Part shown: in pieces, positions 1 to 9,195 of the stretch
Layout of the letters: every line of letters begins with the position of its first letter
Numbering within the stretch: the stretch's first letter is position 1
From: Candidatus Gastranaerophilales bacterium
GTDB lineage: Bacteria; Cyanobacteriota; Vampirovibrionia; Gastranaerophilales; Gastranaerophilaceae
Length of the DNA stretch: 37,174 bases
Direction: 5' to 3'
Assembly (NCBI GenBank): GCA_017415185.1
Contig: JAFQHZ010000001.1
Location: forward strand, 1 to 37,174
Translations under genes and position numbers: made by a program
The notes under the pieces: generated by a model
Databases searched by the model: none
Seen by the model: only the letters and a program-made list of their open reading frames with translations
Told to the model about the DNA's origin: nothing

Positions 1-1
1 C

Positions 2-679
2 TTCTCCTTTGGTTCAGACTGGAATAAAACACAACAACTATTCAAAAAATACTTATCAACAACAAGACAACCCTACGACTCTTCAATTCAAATGGGTTCA
101 TTTTCAACTTCAGTCCAAGATTCTCCAACAGCAAACTCTCAAACCCCACCCTTCCACCTTAAAGACGGAGCATTATTATTCCTTGGAACAGGAGAAAAAT
201 ATCAAGTCTCCCCATCTGCATCAGGAACAATAACAGTAGATGGATGTGAAATGTCTAAATCCCTCCTTGGAATCATAACAGTAGATATTAACGGCGAAGA
301 TGAACCTAACACCCCCTACAAAGATCAATTCAACTTCCCCATAAGCTCCAAGGGAATTGAGTATGAAATGATGTGTCAGGAAGCGCAAGTTGCGCAAGAG
401 GAATTATCTGATTGTGCTTTAGCTCAACAACAAGCAGCTAATTTTAGCTTATCTGTCTGTGGTGGTAGTCCAGATATATCGTCTGAATATTGTGAATCTT
501 TGGGGAATGCGTGGACGTATAAACCTAGCTTGTGCGAATGTGATGGCGATGGGGTGCATACTTTGGAAGAATGCAGTTATACTGAAAATACAGGTAAAAC
601 GTGTGGCGGAACGATAGAATATCCTTATTGCGCAAACCCTTGTGGATATAAAATTGATTGTAGCGCTGTATGGGAATAA
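2..679 (+). CDS. Type IV pilin-like (pseudopilin) protein, 5'-truncated by window edge
   Basis: The reading frame is open to the left edge, so the N-terminus, where a prepilin cleavage site and hydrophobic helix would sit, is missing. The visible part contains WNKTQQLFKKYLSTTR, then a DGALLFLG segment, and then a region (codons from about 251) with IITVDINGEDEPNTPYKDQF. That region fits the conserved 'D-x-NG...PN..G/YKD.F' C-terminal segment of type IV pilin-like proteins, as I recall the family. The last ~95 residues are Cys-rich (about ten Cys, ending PYCANPCGYKIDC), which suggests disulfides and an extracellular location. An in-frame ATG at 92 exists but is unlikely to be the start because homologous sequence precedes it. 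Codon use is noticeably C-richer (CCC, TTC, AAC, ATC) than in neighbouring genes. A paralog sits at the right edge on the opposite strand. The pilin assignment is by pattern only. Confidence 0.6.
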   Translation, partial: FSFGSDWNKTQQLFKKYLSTTRQPYDSSIQMGSFSTSVQDSPTANSQTPPFHLKDGALLFLGTGEKYQVSPSASGTITVDGCEMSKSLLGIITVDINGEDEPNTPYKDQFNFPISSKGIEYEMMCQEAQVAQEELSDCALAQQQAANFSLSVCGGSPDISSEYCESLGNAWTYKPSLCECDGDGVHTLEECSYTENTGKTCGGTIEYPYCANPCGYKIDCSAVWE

Positions 680-701
680 AAAAGCCCCTTTCGGGGCTTT
701 T
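680..701. terminator. Bidirectional intrinsic terminator
   Basis: A perfect 9-bp stem AAAAGCCCC / GGGGCTTTT encloses a TTTC loop, with T-runs on both strands. It starts just after the pilin-like stop codon and ends two bases before the gltX stop, so it can end both convergent transcripts. Confidence 0.9.
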
Positions 702-702
702 A

Positions 703-2139
703 TTAAACTAATTTTTCTAATCTTTTAACAATTTCTTCTTTTCCTAAGATTTGAATTGTTGCAACCATGTCTGCTCCTCTTGTTCTTCCTGTTAGAGCGG
801 AGCGGATTGCCCACATTGTTTCTTTTGGTTTAAAGCCATTGTTTTCTTTGAAAAATGTTCTTAAATCTCCTAATTTGTCGTGGATTTCGTCGTGGTTGTC
901 AAAATCCCAAGTTTTTACTTCTTCTAAAAATTTTGGTAGCACAGCTTTTGAAGCATCGCCTTCTAATACTTCTTTTACTTCGTCATAAATTGGAGCTTCA
1001 AAGAAATATTGTGTGTCGTTTTCCAAATCAGACAACAAAGTAATTGGCTCTCTTGTAACTTCGATTATTCTTTCCAATTTTTCTCTTGAATATTTTGCTG
1101 TGTCGTATTTTGCTAAAAACGGAAGAGCTAAATCTGTTAATTTTGCGATATCCATTTTTTTGATATATTGACCATTCATCCAGTTTAATTTTTCATATTC
1201 AAAAATTGAATTAGAACTTGAAACTTCGTTAATCCTAAAATCTGCGGCAATTTCATCAACGTTTTTGATTTCTTGAGCATCAGATGGAGCCCAGCCTAAT
1301 AAAGCAACGAAATTCAATAATGCTTCTGTTAAATAGCCTTGTTTGATGAAGTCTGAAACTGCTGTTGCACCATGGCGTTTAGATAATTTGCTTCTATCAG
1401 GAGCTAATATCATTCCTAAATGTCCAAATTGAGGAACGGTTGCGCCTAGTGCTTCATAAATTAAAATTTGTTTTGGAGTGTTTGAAATATGGTCTTCGCC
1501 TCTGATAACGTGTGTGATTTTCATTAGCATATCATCAACAACAACTGCAAAATTATATGTTGGCGTTCCGTTTGATTTCATAATTGCAAAGTCGCCAATT
1601 AATGATGTGTCAAATTTTAATTCGCCTTTAACTAAGTCATTGAAAATTAATTCTTTATAATCAACTTTGAAACGAATTGATGGAACAATTCCTTTTGCTT
1701 TAAGTTCAGCTTTTTCTTCAGCTGTTAAATTCATACATTTTCTTGAATATTTGTATGGAATTTTTTTAGCTTCCGCTTCTTCGTGTTCTTTGTCTAAATC
1801 TTCGTTAGAGCAAAAACATTCGTATGCATAGCCTTTATCGATTAACATTTGAGCAAATTTTGGATAAATATCAAATCTTTCAGATTGTTTATATGGACCA
1901 TATTCGCCACCAACGTCTGGACCTTCGTCCCAATTTAAGCCAAGAGCTTTTAAACTATCGAAAATGTTTTGTTTAAATGCTTCAGAGCTTCTGTCTAAAT
2001 CAGTATCTTCAATTCTTAAAACGTATTCGCCGCCCATTTTTTTGGCAAATAAAAAGTTAAATAAAGCGGTTCTTGCTGTTCCTATGTGTAAATTCCCTGA
2101 TGGAGAGGGAGCAATTCTTACTCTTACTTTTTCTGACAT
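703..2139 (-). CDS. gltX: Glutamyl-tRNA synthetase
   Basis: This class I aminoacyl-tRNA synthetase charges tRNA-Glu with glutamate in the cytoplasm. The HIGH-type motif lies in PSPSGNLHIGTART (H18-T21) and the KMSKS-type motif is SKLSKRHG near residue 250. A C-x-C...Y-x-R-x-C cluster (CFC, then YSRKC) matches the zinc site of bacterial GluRS. At 478 residues it is of normal bacterial length. The ATG at 2139 is preceded by AGAGGA at Shine-Dalgarno distance. It is transcribed divergently from hom and converges on the pilin-like gene, with a shared terminator. Cyanobacterial-type bacteria often use a non-discriminating GluRS with GatCAB; the sequence alone does not decide this. Confidence 0.97.
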   Translation of the reverse strand: MSEKVRVRIAPSPSGNLHIGTARTALFNFLFAKKMGGEYVLRIEDTDLDRSSEAFKQNIFDSLKALGLNWDEGPDVGGEYGPYKQSERFDIYPKFAQMLIDKGYAYECFCSNEDLDKEHEEAEAKKIPYKYSRKCMNLTAEEKAELKAKGIVPSIRFKVDYKELIFNDLVKGELKFDTSLIGDFAIMKSNGTPTYNFAVVVDDMLMKITHVIRGEDHISNTPKQILIYEALGATVPQFGHLGMILAPDRSKLSKRHGATAVSDFIKQGYLTEALLNFVALLGWAPSDAQEIKNVDEIAADFRINEVSSSNSIFEYEKLNWMNGQYIKKMDIAKLTDLALPFLAKYDTAKYSREKLERIIEVTREPITLLSDLENDTQYFFEAPIYDEVKEVLEGDASKAVLPKFLEEVKTWDFDNHDEIHDKLGDLRTFFKENNGFKPKETMWAIRSALTGRTRGADMVATIQILGKEEIVKRLEKLV

Positions 2140-2213
2140 CTTAAAATCCTCTTAAAATATTGTTTTTGATATCTTAATAATACATCAAAAAAATTTTGTG
2201 TTATTATTTTTCT

Positions 2214-3470
2214 ATGGAAAATAAAAAATTAAAAATAGGGATTATCGGTCTTGGGACTGTTGGATGTGGGGTTGTTAAAGTTTTAGAAAAATTTAACGAC
2301 ATTGAAATTGTTAGCGCATCTGTAAAAAATTTAAACAAAAAAAGAGATGTTGAAGTTCAAAATTTGACTTCTGATTCAATGGAAATTGCAACTAATTCAA
2401 ATATTGATGTTGTTGTTGAAGTTGCTGGTGGTTGTGGAATTTTAGAAGTTTTGAAAACTGCAATCAAAAACAAAAAACATATTGTCACTGCAAACAAAGA
2501 ATTATTGGCACGCCATGGCGCTGAATTGTTTGATTTAGCTCGTGAAAATGGAGTTGTAATTTTATACGAAGCAGCAGTTGCTGGAGGAATTCCTTTGATT
2601 CTCCCAATTAAAACAAGTTTAGCGGCAAACGATTTTAAATCTGTGGCGGGGATTTTAAACGGCACAACAAACTATATTTTAACAAAGATGGAAGAAGAAA
2701 ATCTTTCTTATGGCGAATGCTTAGCTAAAGCCCAAGCGCTTGGATATGCCGAAACCGACCCAACAGGCGACGTTGAAGGGTTTGATGCAATGTATAAAAT
2801 TGCGATTTTAGCTAACATTGTTTTTGGTAAAAGAATTGATGTTAATCAAATTTATCGTGAAGGTATAACAAAAATTACCGCTCAAGATATCAAAATTGCC
2901 GATGAATTGGGTTACAAAATCAAGCTTATTGCTCAAGCAAAAAAAGCAGACAATGGAATTGATGTTCGAGTTCATCCAATGTTGGTTTCAAAAACAAATC
3001 CAATTTCTGATATTAAAAATGCAACAAATGCCGTTTTATTGGATGGTTTTCCTGTTGATAAGGTGATGTTTGTTGGTCCTGGAGCTGGGCAATTCCCAAC
3101 AGCAAGCTCTGTTGTAGGGGATATTTTATCTCTTAAGGCTGAATTTGATAAGGGAGAAAATATTCTTCCGATGACAGTTTGTCATCATAGTGAATATGCT
3201 AATCAAATTGACGTTAATGAAACAAAAAATTGCTATTATCTTTCAATTGTTGCTAAAAATGTTAAAGGCGTAATTGGTGCAATTGGTTGTGCTTGCGCAG
3301 AATTTAATGTTAATATTTCTTGTGTTATTCAAAAAGGCGATAATGGCGACGGAAGTGCTACTATTATTGTGATTACCGAAGAAACACTTGAAAAAGATAT
3401 GAATCAAATGATTCAAAAATTGCAAAATGAAAACAATATCCAAATTACAAACAAAATAAGGGTTTTATAG
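2214..3470 (+). CDS. hom: Homoserine dehydrogenase
   Basis: It reduces aspartate semialdehyde to homoserine with NAD(P)H in the threonine/methionine branch of aspartate-family synthesis. The N-terminal Rossmann motif [11 protein letters not shown] (residues 9-19) is followed by the catalytic domain ([38 protein letters not shown]) and a C-terminal ACT domain from about residue 345 that probably gives threonine feedback control. The length of 418 residues fits the ACT-containing family. I chose ATG 2214. An upstream TTG at 2196 adds six unlikely residues and would lie in the promoter. There is no Shine-Dalgarno; a TATTAT box ends 6 nt before the ATG, so the mRNA may be leaderless. It is first in an operon with thrC (1-nt gap) and leuS. 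Confidence 0.96.
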   Translation: MENKKLKIGIIGLGTVGCGVVKVLEKFNDIEIVSASVKNLNKKRDVEVQNLTSDSMEIATNSNIDVVVEVAGGCGILEVLKTAIKNKKHIVTANKELLARHGAELFDLARENGVVILYEAAVAGGIPLILPIKTSLAANDFKSVAGILNGTTNYILTKMEEENLSYGECLAKAQALGYAETDPTGDVEGFDAMYKIAILANIVFGKRIDVNQIYREGITKITAQDIKIADELGYKIKLIAQAKKADNGIDVRVHPMLVSKTNPISDIKNATNAVLLDGFPVDKVMFVGPGAGQFPTASSVVGDILSLKAEFDKGENILPMTVCHHSEYANQIDVNETKNCYYLSIVAKNVKGVIGAIGCACAEFNVNISCVIQKGDNGDGSATIIVITEETLEKDMNQMIQKLQNENNIQITNKIRVL

Positions 3471-3471
3471 T

Positions 3472-4524
3472 ATGAGATACTTAGGATTAATTGAAAAATA
3501 TAGAAAATTTTTGCCTGTGAGCGAAAAAACTCCTGTAATTTCGCTTTGTGAGGGAAATACTCCTTTAATTAAAGCTGATAATTTAGCTGAAGCTATTGGT
3601 TTAAACGCTGAAATATATTTAAAATATGAAGGTTTAAACCCAACAGGAAGCTTTAAAGATAGAGGTATGACAATGGCTGTTACAAAGGCTGTTGAAGAAG
3701 GTTCAAAGGCAATTATTTGTGCTTCAACTGGCAATACTTCTGCTGCTGCAGCTGCTTATGCTGCTAAGGCTAAAATTAAATGCTATGTACTAATTCCAGA
3801 TGGTCATATTGCAATGGGTAAGCTTTCTCAGGCTATGATGTATGGAGCAAAAGTTATTGCAATTCAGGGAAACTTTGATGAAGCGCTTGATGCTGTTCGT
3901 GAAATTGCCTCTAAATATCCAATTACACTTGTAAATTCGGTTAATCCATATAGAATCGAAGGGCAAAAAACAGGTTCTTTTGAAATTGTTGACGCTTTAG
4001 GCGATGCTCCCGATTATCATTTTATCCCTGTTGGAAACGCAGGAAATATTACTGCATATTGGAAAGGGTATAAAGAATATAAAGAAGCTGGAAATTCAAC
4101 AAAACTTCCTGTGATGATGGGAATTCAGGCTGCTGGGGCGGCACCTATTGTTTTAGGACATAAGGTTGATAATCCTGAAACAATAGCAACAGCAATTCGA
4201 ATCGGTAATCCTGCTAGTTGGAAATATGCTGAGGCTGCAAGAGACGAATCAAACGGTGTAATTGATTGTGTAACTGACGAAGAAATTTTAGAAGCTTATC
4301 GATTGCTTGCAAGAACTGAAGGCGTGTTTGCTGAACCTGGTTCAATTGCTTCAATTGCAGGGCTAATTAAGCTTAAAGACAAAGTTAAGCCTAATTCAAA
4401 AGTTGTTTGCATATTAACTGGAAACGGCTTAAAAGACCCAACAACAGCAATTGAACACTCAAATGCGATTGTTCATCATACATCTGCAAAAATCGAAGAT
4501 ATTATAAAAGTAATTAATGAATAG
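3472..4524 (+). CDS. thrC: Threonine synthase
   Basis: This PLP enzyme converts O-phosphohomoserine to threonine and phosphate, the last step after hom (homoserine kinase is not in the window). The PLP lysine is K62 in [13 protein letters not shown], followed by the family motif [17 protein letters not shown] and, near the C-terminus, LTGNGLKDP. At 350 residues it belongs to the short bacterial/plant-like class. The start codon follows the hom stop by one base and uses AAGGG within the end of hom as Shine-Dalgarno, so translation is probably coupled. leuS begins 8 bases downstream. Confidence 0.96.
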   Translation: MRYLGLIEKYRKFLPVSEKTPVISLCEGNTPLIKADNLAEAIGLNAEIYLKYEGLNPTGSFKDRGMTMAVTKAVEEGSKAIICASTGNTSAAAAAYAAKAKIKCYVLIPDGHIAMGKLSQAMMYGAKVIAIQGNFDEALDAVREIASKYPITLVNSVNPYRIEGQKTGSFEIVDALGDAPDYHFIPVGNAGNITAYWKGYKEYKEAGNSTKLPVMMGIQAAGAAPIVLGHKVDNPETIATAIRIGNPASWKYAEAARDESNGVIDCVTDEEILEAYRLLARTEGVFAEPGSIASIAGLIKLKDKVKPNSKVVCILTGNGLKDPTTAIEHSNAIVHHTSAKIEDIIKVINE

Positions 4525-4532
4525 GTAAAAAT

Positions 4533-6998
4533 ATGTTAGAAAAAGAATATTATCCTCAGCAAATTGAAAAAAAATGGTTTGATATTTGGGAAGAAACAAA
4601 GCCTTACAAGGTTGACGAAAATAGTGATAAGCCAAAATATTTTGCGCTTTCTATGTTTCCATATCCTTCTGGAAAGCTTCATATGGGACATGTTCGAAAT
4701 TATACAATAACCGATGTTATTGCTCGTTTTAAAACAGCACAAGGTTTTAGCGTTCTACATCCGATGGGTTGGGATAGTTTTGGTTTGCCTGCTGAAAATG
4801 CTGCAATTCAAAAAGGAGCAAACCCAAAAACTTGGACATTGGAAAATATAGATTATATGACAAAACAACTTAAAATGCTTGGTTTGTCTGTTGACTGGGA
4901 TAGAGAAGTTACCACTTGTTTACCTGATTATTATAAATGGACTCAATGGTTATTTTTGCAATTATACAAAAAAGGTTTGGCTTATAAGAAAAATGCGCCA
5001 GTAAATTGGTGTGAAAAATGCGCAACGGTTTTAGCAAATGAACAAGTAATTGATGGAAAATGTTGGAGATGTGATTCAGAAGTTACCAAGAAAAATCTTT
5101 CTCAATGGTTCTTTAAAATTACGCAATATTCTGAACAATTGCTTGCTGACCTTGATAAATTAACAGGTTGGGGCGATAACGTTAAAACTATGCAAGAAAA
5201 CTGGATTGGAAAATCAACTGGTGCAATTTTAAAATTTAAAGTTAAAGAGCTTGAAGATGTTGAAATTCCAGTTTACACAACTCGTGCAGACACTGTTTAT
5301 GGGGTTACATATCTTGTTGTTGCTCCTGAATATAAAGACATTGAAAAATTAACAACACCGGAAAATTTAAAAGCTGTTCAAGAATATCGTGAAAATGCTA
5401 AAAAAATGAGCGAAATTGAACGTCTTTCAACAGATAGAGTTAAAACCGGCGTTCCTTTAGGGACTCATATTATAAACCCATTCACTGGGCGAGTTTGCCC
5501 AATTTGGGTTGCTGACTATGCTCTTGTTGATTATGGAACTGGTGCTGTTATGGCTGTTCCATATCATGATGAAAGAGATTTTGCGTTTGCAAAAAAATAT
5601 AATCTTCCGATGATTCAAGTTATCACTGGCGAAGATTTTAAAGAAGGCGAATGTTATATCGAAAAAGGAACTTTAATCAATTCAAAACAATTTGATGGAA
5701 TAGACGCCGTTTCTGCTCGTGATAAAATTACGGAATTTGCTAAACAAGAAGGTTTTGGTGAATTTAAAACCCAATATCGTTTAAGAGATTGGTTAATTTC
5801 TCGTCAAAGATATTGGGGCGCGCCAATTCCGATTGTATATTGTGAAAAATGCGGCGAAGTTGCTGTTAGCGAGGAATCTCTTCCAGTATTATTGCCTGAA
5901 GATGTTGATTTCTCGGTTAAAGGCAAATCTCCAATTGAAACAAGTGCAACATTCAAAGAAACAACTTGTCCAAAATGCGGTGGCAGAGCAACAAGAGACA
6001 CAGACACAATGGATACATTTGTTTGCTCAAGTTGGTACTATTTAAGATATGCTGACGCTAAAAATGCTGATAAATGCTTTGATAGAGATTTGGTTAATAA
6101 ATGGTTGCCTGTTGATCAATATGTTGGCGGAATTGAGCATGCAATTTTGCACTTATTATATTCTCGCTTCTTTACAAAAGCGCTTCGTGACTGCAATTTG
6201 TTAGATTTTGACGAGCCTTTTGCAAATCTTTTAACACAAGGTATGGTTTTAAAAGATGGTTCAAAAATGTCTAAATCTAAAGGGAACACTGTTGATCCTG
6301 ATGAAATTTATGCAAATTATGGCGCTGATACTGCCCGTTTATTTATTTTATCTGATTCTCCACCTGCTCGTGATTTTGATTGGACTGACGCAGGCGTTGA
6401 AGGATGCTATAAATTCATTTCAAGAGTATATCGTCTATATTCGAAATTCCAAGAAAAAATCAAACTTGATTATGATTTTGATATTAAAAATCTTTCTAAA
6501 AAAGACGACGATTTTGTTCGTGAAGTTCATATAGCTATTAAAAAGATTACAAAAGATATTGAAAACGAATTTCAATTTAATACTGTAATTTCAAGTTATA
6601 GAGAGCTTACAAACTCAATTTACGAATATATAAAGGCAGAATCAGAAATTAATTATGACGTTTTAAGCTTTGGTCTTTTAACTTTATTAAAATTAATCTC
6701 TCCTGTTTGCGTATTTATGAGTGAAGAAATCTATTCTTCATTAGGCGCTACAAAATCAATTCACCAAGAACCTTGGTGTCAATTTGATGAAAATTTAGCC
6801 AAAACTAGTGCTATAACTTTAATTGTTCAAGTTAATGGAAAATTAAGAGACAAGCTTGAAGTTCCTCAAGGACTGGATAATTCTGAACTTGAAAAATTAG
6901 CGCTTGCTGCGCCAAAAGCAAAAGAATTTATTGGCGATAAGCAAGTTGTAAAGGTCATTGTTGTTCCAAATAAGCTTGTTAATATCGTTGTTAAATAA
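4533..6998 (+). CDS. leuS: Leucyl-tRNA synthetase
   Basis: This class I synthetase charges tRNA-Leu and edits mischarged products. The HMGH motif is at residues 50-53 (PYPSGKLHMGH) and KMSKS at about 578-582 (DGSKMSKSKGNT). A zinc ribbon WCEKC...CWRCD lies near residue 155-180, and a second Cys pair set YCEKCG...CPKCGG lies after the editing domain. The CP1 editing domain shows TRADTVYGVTYLVVAPE and the DYGTGAVMAVPYHDERDFAFA segment. It is 821 residues, full length. It is third in hom-thrC-leuS, a setting that ties a leucine synthetase to threonine synthesis. A strong terminator follows. Confidence 0.97.
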   Translation: MLEKEYYPQQIEKKWFDIWEETKPYKVDENSDKPKYFALSMFPYPSGKLHMGHVRNYTITDVIARFKTAQGFSVLHPMGWDSFGLPAENAAIQKGANPKTWTLENIDYMTKQLKMLGLSVDWDREVTTCLPDYYKWTQWLFLQLYKKGLAYKKNAPVNWCEKCATVLANEQVIDGKCWRCDSEVTKKNLSQWFFKITQYSEQLLADLDKLTGWGDNVKTMQENWIGKSTGAILKFKVKELEDVEIPVYTTRADTVYGVTYLVVAPEYKDIEKLTTPENLKAVQEYRENAKKMSEIERLSTDRVKTGVPLGTHIINPFTGRVCPIWVADYALVDYGTGAVMAVPYHDERDFAFAKKYNLPMIQVITGEDFKEGECYIEKGTLINSKQFDGIDAVSARDKITEFAKQEGFGEFKTQYRLRDWLISRQRYWGAPIPIVYCEKCGEVAVSEESLPVLLPEDVDFSVKGKSPIETSATFKETTCPKCGGRATRDTDTMDTFVCSSWYYLRYADAKNADKCFDRDLVNKWLPVDQYVGGIEHAILHLLYSRFFTKALRDCNLLDFDEPFANLLTQGMVLKDGSKMSKSKGNTVDPDEIYANYGADTARLFILSDSPPARDFDWTDAGVEGCYKFISRVYRLYSKFQEKIKLDYDFDIKNLSKKDDDFVREVHIAIKKITKDIENEFQFNTVISSYRELTNSIYEYIKAESEINYDVLSFGLLTLLKLISPVCVFMSEEIYSSLGATKSIHQEPWCQFDENLAKTSAITLIVQVNGKLRDKLEVPQGLDNSELEKLALAAPKAKEFIGDKQVVKVIVVPNKLVNIVVK

Positions 6999-7016
6999 AA
7001 CACAAAAACAATATTC

Positions 7017-7041
7017 AAAAAGCGCAAAATTTGCGCTTTTT
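7017..7041 (+). terminator. Intrinsic terminator after leuS
   Basis: The 12-base arms AAAAAGCGCAAA (7017-7028) and TTTGCGCTTTTT (7030-7041) form a stem around a single base, so the innermost pairs must open to make the loop. The distal arm ends in a T-run. It closes the hom-thrC-leuS operon and stands before the Shine-Dalgarno of the next gene. Confidence 0.85.
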
Positions 7042-7073
7042 GTGTTTTAAATGTATATCAAACAGGAGAGAAA

Positions 7074-8066
7074 ATGAGAATACAAGCGCTAACTTCATTT
7101 AAAAATATTAGCAGGATAAACAATAATAAAACTAATTCAATCTTAACTAAACCTCAATATGATTCGTTTAGTTTTTCTGGCAAAGTTTTATCTTATGAAG
7201 AAATGAAGCCATTGAAGTTGCAAGCGTATCAAATTCAACAAGATTCAATTCAATATCAAAATGAAGCGCTTGAAATTAAAGACGATGCTTATTTTACCTT
7301 ATCAAAAGCAAAAGAAGAATATATTCAAGCTCTTAAATATTGCAATTCTTTCAAGAAAAACCCTTCAAAATTAAATTTAACACTTCCAAATGGCAATGTT
7401 TTGGAATATAAATTTGAATTAAAAAATGGTAATTTTACTCTTGAAATCGAAGAAAAAAACGACGAAGATGCAATTGTTAAAACAATAAGCGCTGTTAATT
7501 TTGCTCCTGTTAAAGTTGCAAATTATAATCAAGATGGTGTTGATTTATTTGAATATAGTGGAAACAATGTTGTTGCAATTAAAAATTTAAGCGCAGACGG
7601 CGCTTCATTAGGACAATATGATTCAATTTATTCGTATCGAAGCGGAAAATTATACAGCGCTTTATTTGGCGGCAATTTGGCTACTTTCTTAGAACCAAGT
7701 GAAAAAATGATTGTATATTTCGATGACAAACCAACAATTTATTCTCTTGGAAACATTGTTAATCCAAAAGGAAACAGATGTAGCGCTGATGAAAGATATG
7801 TTTTTATTGGCAATTCTTTGTCTAATTATTACTATCATTTTTGCGGAAGTGACCAAGGCGAAATGCTTTGGGATGAAAGCTTTCATTTTGAAAAAGGAAA
7901 ATTTATTGGCTCAATTAATAATGGTGAACAAAAAGCTAAAAATGAAGACATAATCAGCAACGACGCTGTATATTTAAATGATGATAATCAATTTGTTCGA
8001 ACAACAAAACTTCATGCTCGTGTGAGCGATTTTGGTTTGCCTGTTTTTGTCGATTGTGAAAATTAA
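7074..8066 (+). CDS. Unknown 330-aa protein with N-terminal FSFSGK motif
   Basis: I do not recognise the family. The start is well supported by AGGAGAG 4 bases before the ATG. The first ~30 residues are polar and Asn/Lys-rich without a classical signal peptide, and then comes SFSFSGK (31-37). A helical stretch follows (about residues 40-95, Q/E/K-rich). The remainder is rich in short beta-like segments with Asn, Gly and aromatic residues (DSIYSYRSGKLY, YVFIGNSLSNYYYHFCG), possibly a repeat-built beta structure like MORN-type toggles, though I cannot confirm repeats. The last ~60 residues are acidic and polar. It is a single gene after the leuS terminator and its stop overlaps the deoB stop by 4 bases. 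It shares an N-terminal F-x-G signature with the proteins at 28834-29589 and 29600-30292. Confidence 0.75.
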   Translation: MRIQALTSFKNISRINNNKTNSILTKPQYDSFSFSGKVLSYEEMKPLKLQAYQIQQDSIQYQNEALEIKDDAYFTLSKAKEEYIQALKYCNSFKKNPSKLNLTLPNGNVLEYKFELKNGNFTLEIEEKNDEDAIVKTISAVNFAPVKVANYNQDGVDLFEYSGNNVVAIKNLSADGASLGQYDSIYSYRSGKLYSALFGGNLATFLEPSEKMIVYFDDKPTIYSLGNIVNPKGNRCSADERYVFIGNSLSNYYYHFCGSDQGEMLWDESFHFEKGKFIGSINNGEQKAKNEDIISNDAVYLNDDNQFVRTTKLHARVSDFGLPVFVDCEN

Positions 8067-9193
8067 AGTAAATGTTTTTTAATTATTTCGCTAACATAAA
8101 CAAATGAGTCTTTAATTCCAATATTTTCGCCTGTATTTTCTTTTTTGAACATTAAATATGGAACTTGTTCTCTTGTGTGATCTGTTCCTTTGTGTGTTGG
8201 GTCGCAGCCGTGGTCTGCTGTGATAATTAAAATGTCTTCGTTTGTCATTGAATTGATGAATTTTGGAATATAAGAATCAATTTCTTCAATTGCTTTTTTG
8301 TAGCCAAAAGAATCTCTTCGATGACCATAAAGCATATCTGTATCAACAAGATTTGTAAAAATTAAATCAGCATCGCTGTTTTTAATTGCTTCAAGGGTTT
8401 TATTCAAGCCATCTGTATTGCCTTTGGTTAAAATTTTCTCATCAACTCCAGAACCCACAAAAATATCGTAAATTTTGCCTATTCCAAGGGTTTTTTTGCC
8501 TTGTTTTTGTAAAATATTTAATAAAGTATCACTCGGAGGTTCAACCGAATAATCATGACGAAGTCCTCCGATTCTCGTTGGTTTTCCGTTGATGATTTGA
8601 TAAGGTCTAGCGATAACTCTTGAAATGCCATAATTATATTCATCCAAAATTTCTCTTGCGATTTTGCACCATTCATAAAGTGTTTCAACTGGAATCAAGT
8701 CTATATCAAGAGCAATTTGAAAAACACTATCTGCTGAAGTATAAACTATTGGAAATTTTGTTTCTTGGTGTAATGTATTTAATTCTTCGATGATTGCAGT
8801 TCCTGAAGCGGGTTTGTTTCCAAGAATTCCTCCGCAATTTGTTCTTTTGATGAATTCATTTATTAATTTATCATCAAATTTTAAATATGTTTTAAATGGG
8901 TTTTCTAAAACTAAGCCCATCAATTCCCAGTGTCCTGTTGTGGTGTCTTTTCCTTTTGATTTCATTTTTAATATGCCAAAATCAGCGCTTGGTGTTGTTG
9001 TTTTTTTAACGCCTTCAATATCAATAATATTTCCTAAGCCCATTTTTTCAAAATTTGGCACATTCAAGCCTCCAGTAGCTTTTGCAAGGTTTGCTATTGT
9101 ATTACAAGACAAATCGTCATTGTATTCATTCGCGTCTTTTAATGCTCCGCAACCCATTGAATCAACAACTACAACAATTGCTCTTTTTTTCAT
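8063..9193 (-). CDS. deoB: Phosphopentomutase
   Basis: It interconverts (deoxy)ribose-1-phosphate and (deoxy)ribose-5-phosphate in nucleoside salvage and breakdown. It is a metalloenzyme of the alkaline-phosphatase superfamily. The metal and nucleophile signatures are visible: VVVVDSMGCGA (D11), YTSADSVFQIA (the T/S nucleophile region), TNLVDTDMLYGHRRD, and ITADHGCDPTHKGTDHTRE near the C-terminus. At 376 residues it matches the usual ~390. It lies 2 bases downstream of the PLP decarboxylase stop, so the two are almost certainly one transcript. Confidence 0.96.
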   Translation of the reverse strand: MKKRAIVVVVDSMGCGALKDANEYNDDLSCNTIANLAKATGGLNVPNFEKMGLGNIIDIEGVKKTTTPSADFGILKMKSKGKDTTTGHWELMGLVLENPFKTYLKFDDKLINEFIKRTNCGGILGNKPASGTAIIEELNTLHQETKFPIVYTSADSVFQIALDIDLIPVETLYEWCKIAREILDEYNYGISRVIARPYQIINGKPTRIGGLRHDYSVEPPSDTLLNILQKQGKKTLGIGKIYDIFVGSGVDEKILTKGNTDGLNKTLEAIKNSDADLIFTNLVDTDMLYGHRRDSFGYKKAIEEIDSYIPKFINSMTNEDILIITADHGCDPTHKGTDHTREQVPYLMFKKENTGENIGIKDSFVYVSEIIKKHLL

Positions 9194-9195
9194 AA

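Noticed and set aside
92-679. ATG 92 as start of the left pilin-like gene
   Set aside because: The frame is open to the window edge with family-like sequence upstream, so the gene is truncated rather than starting here.
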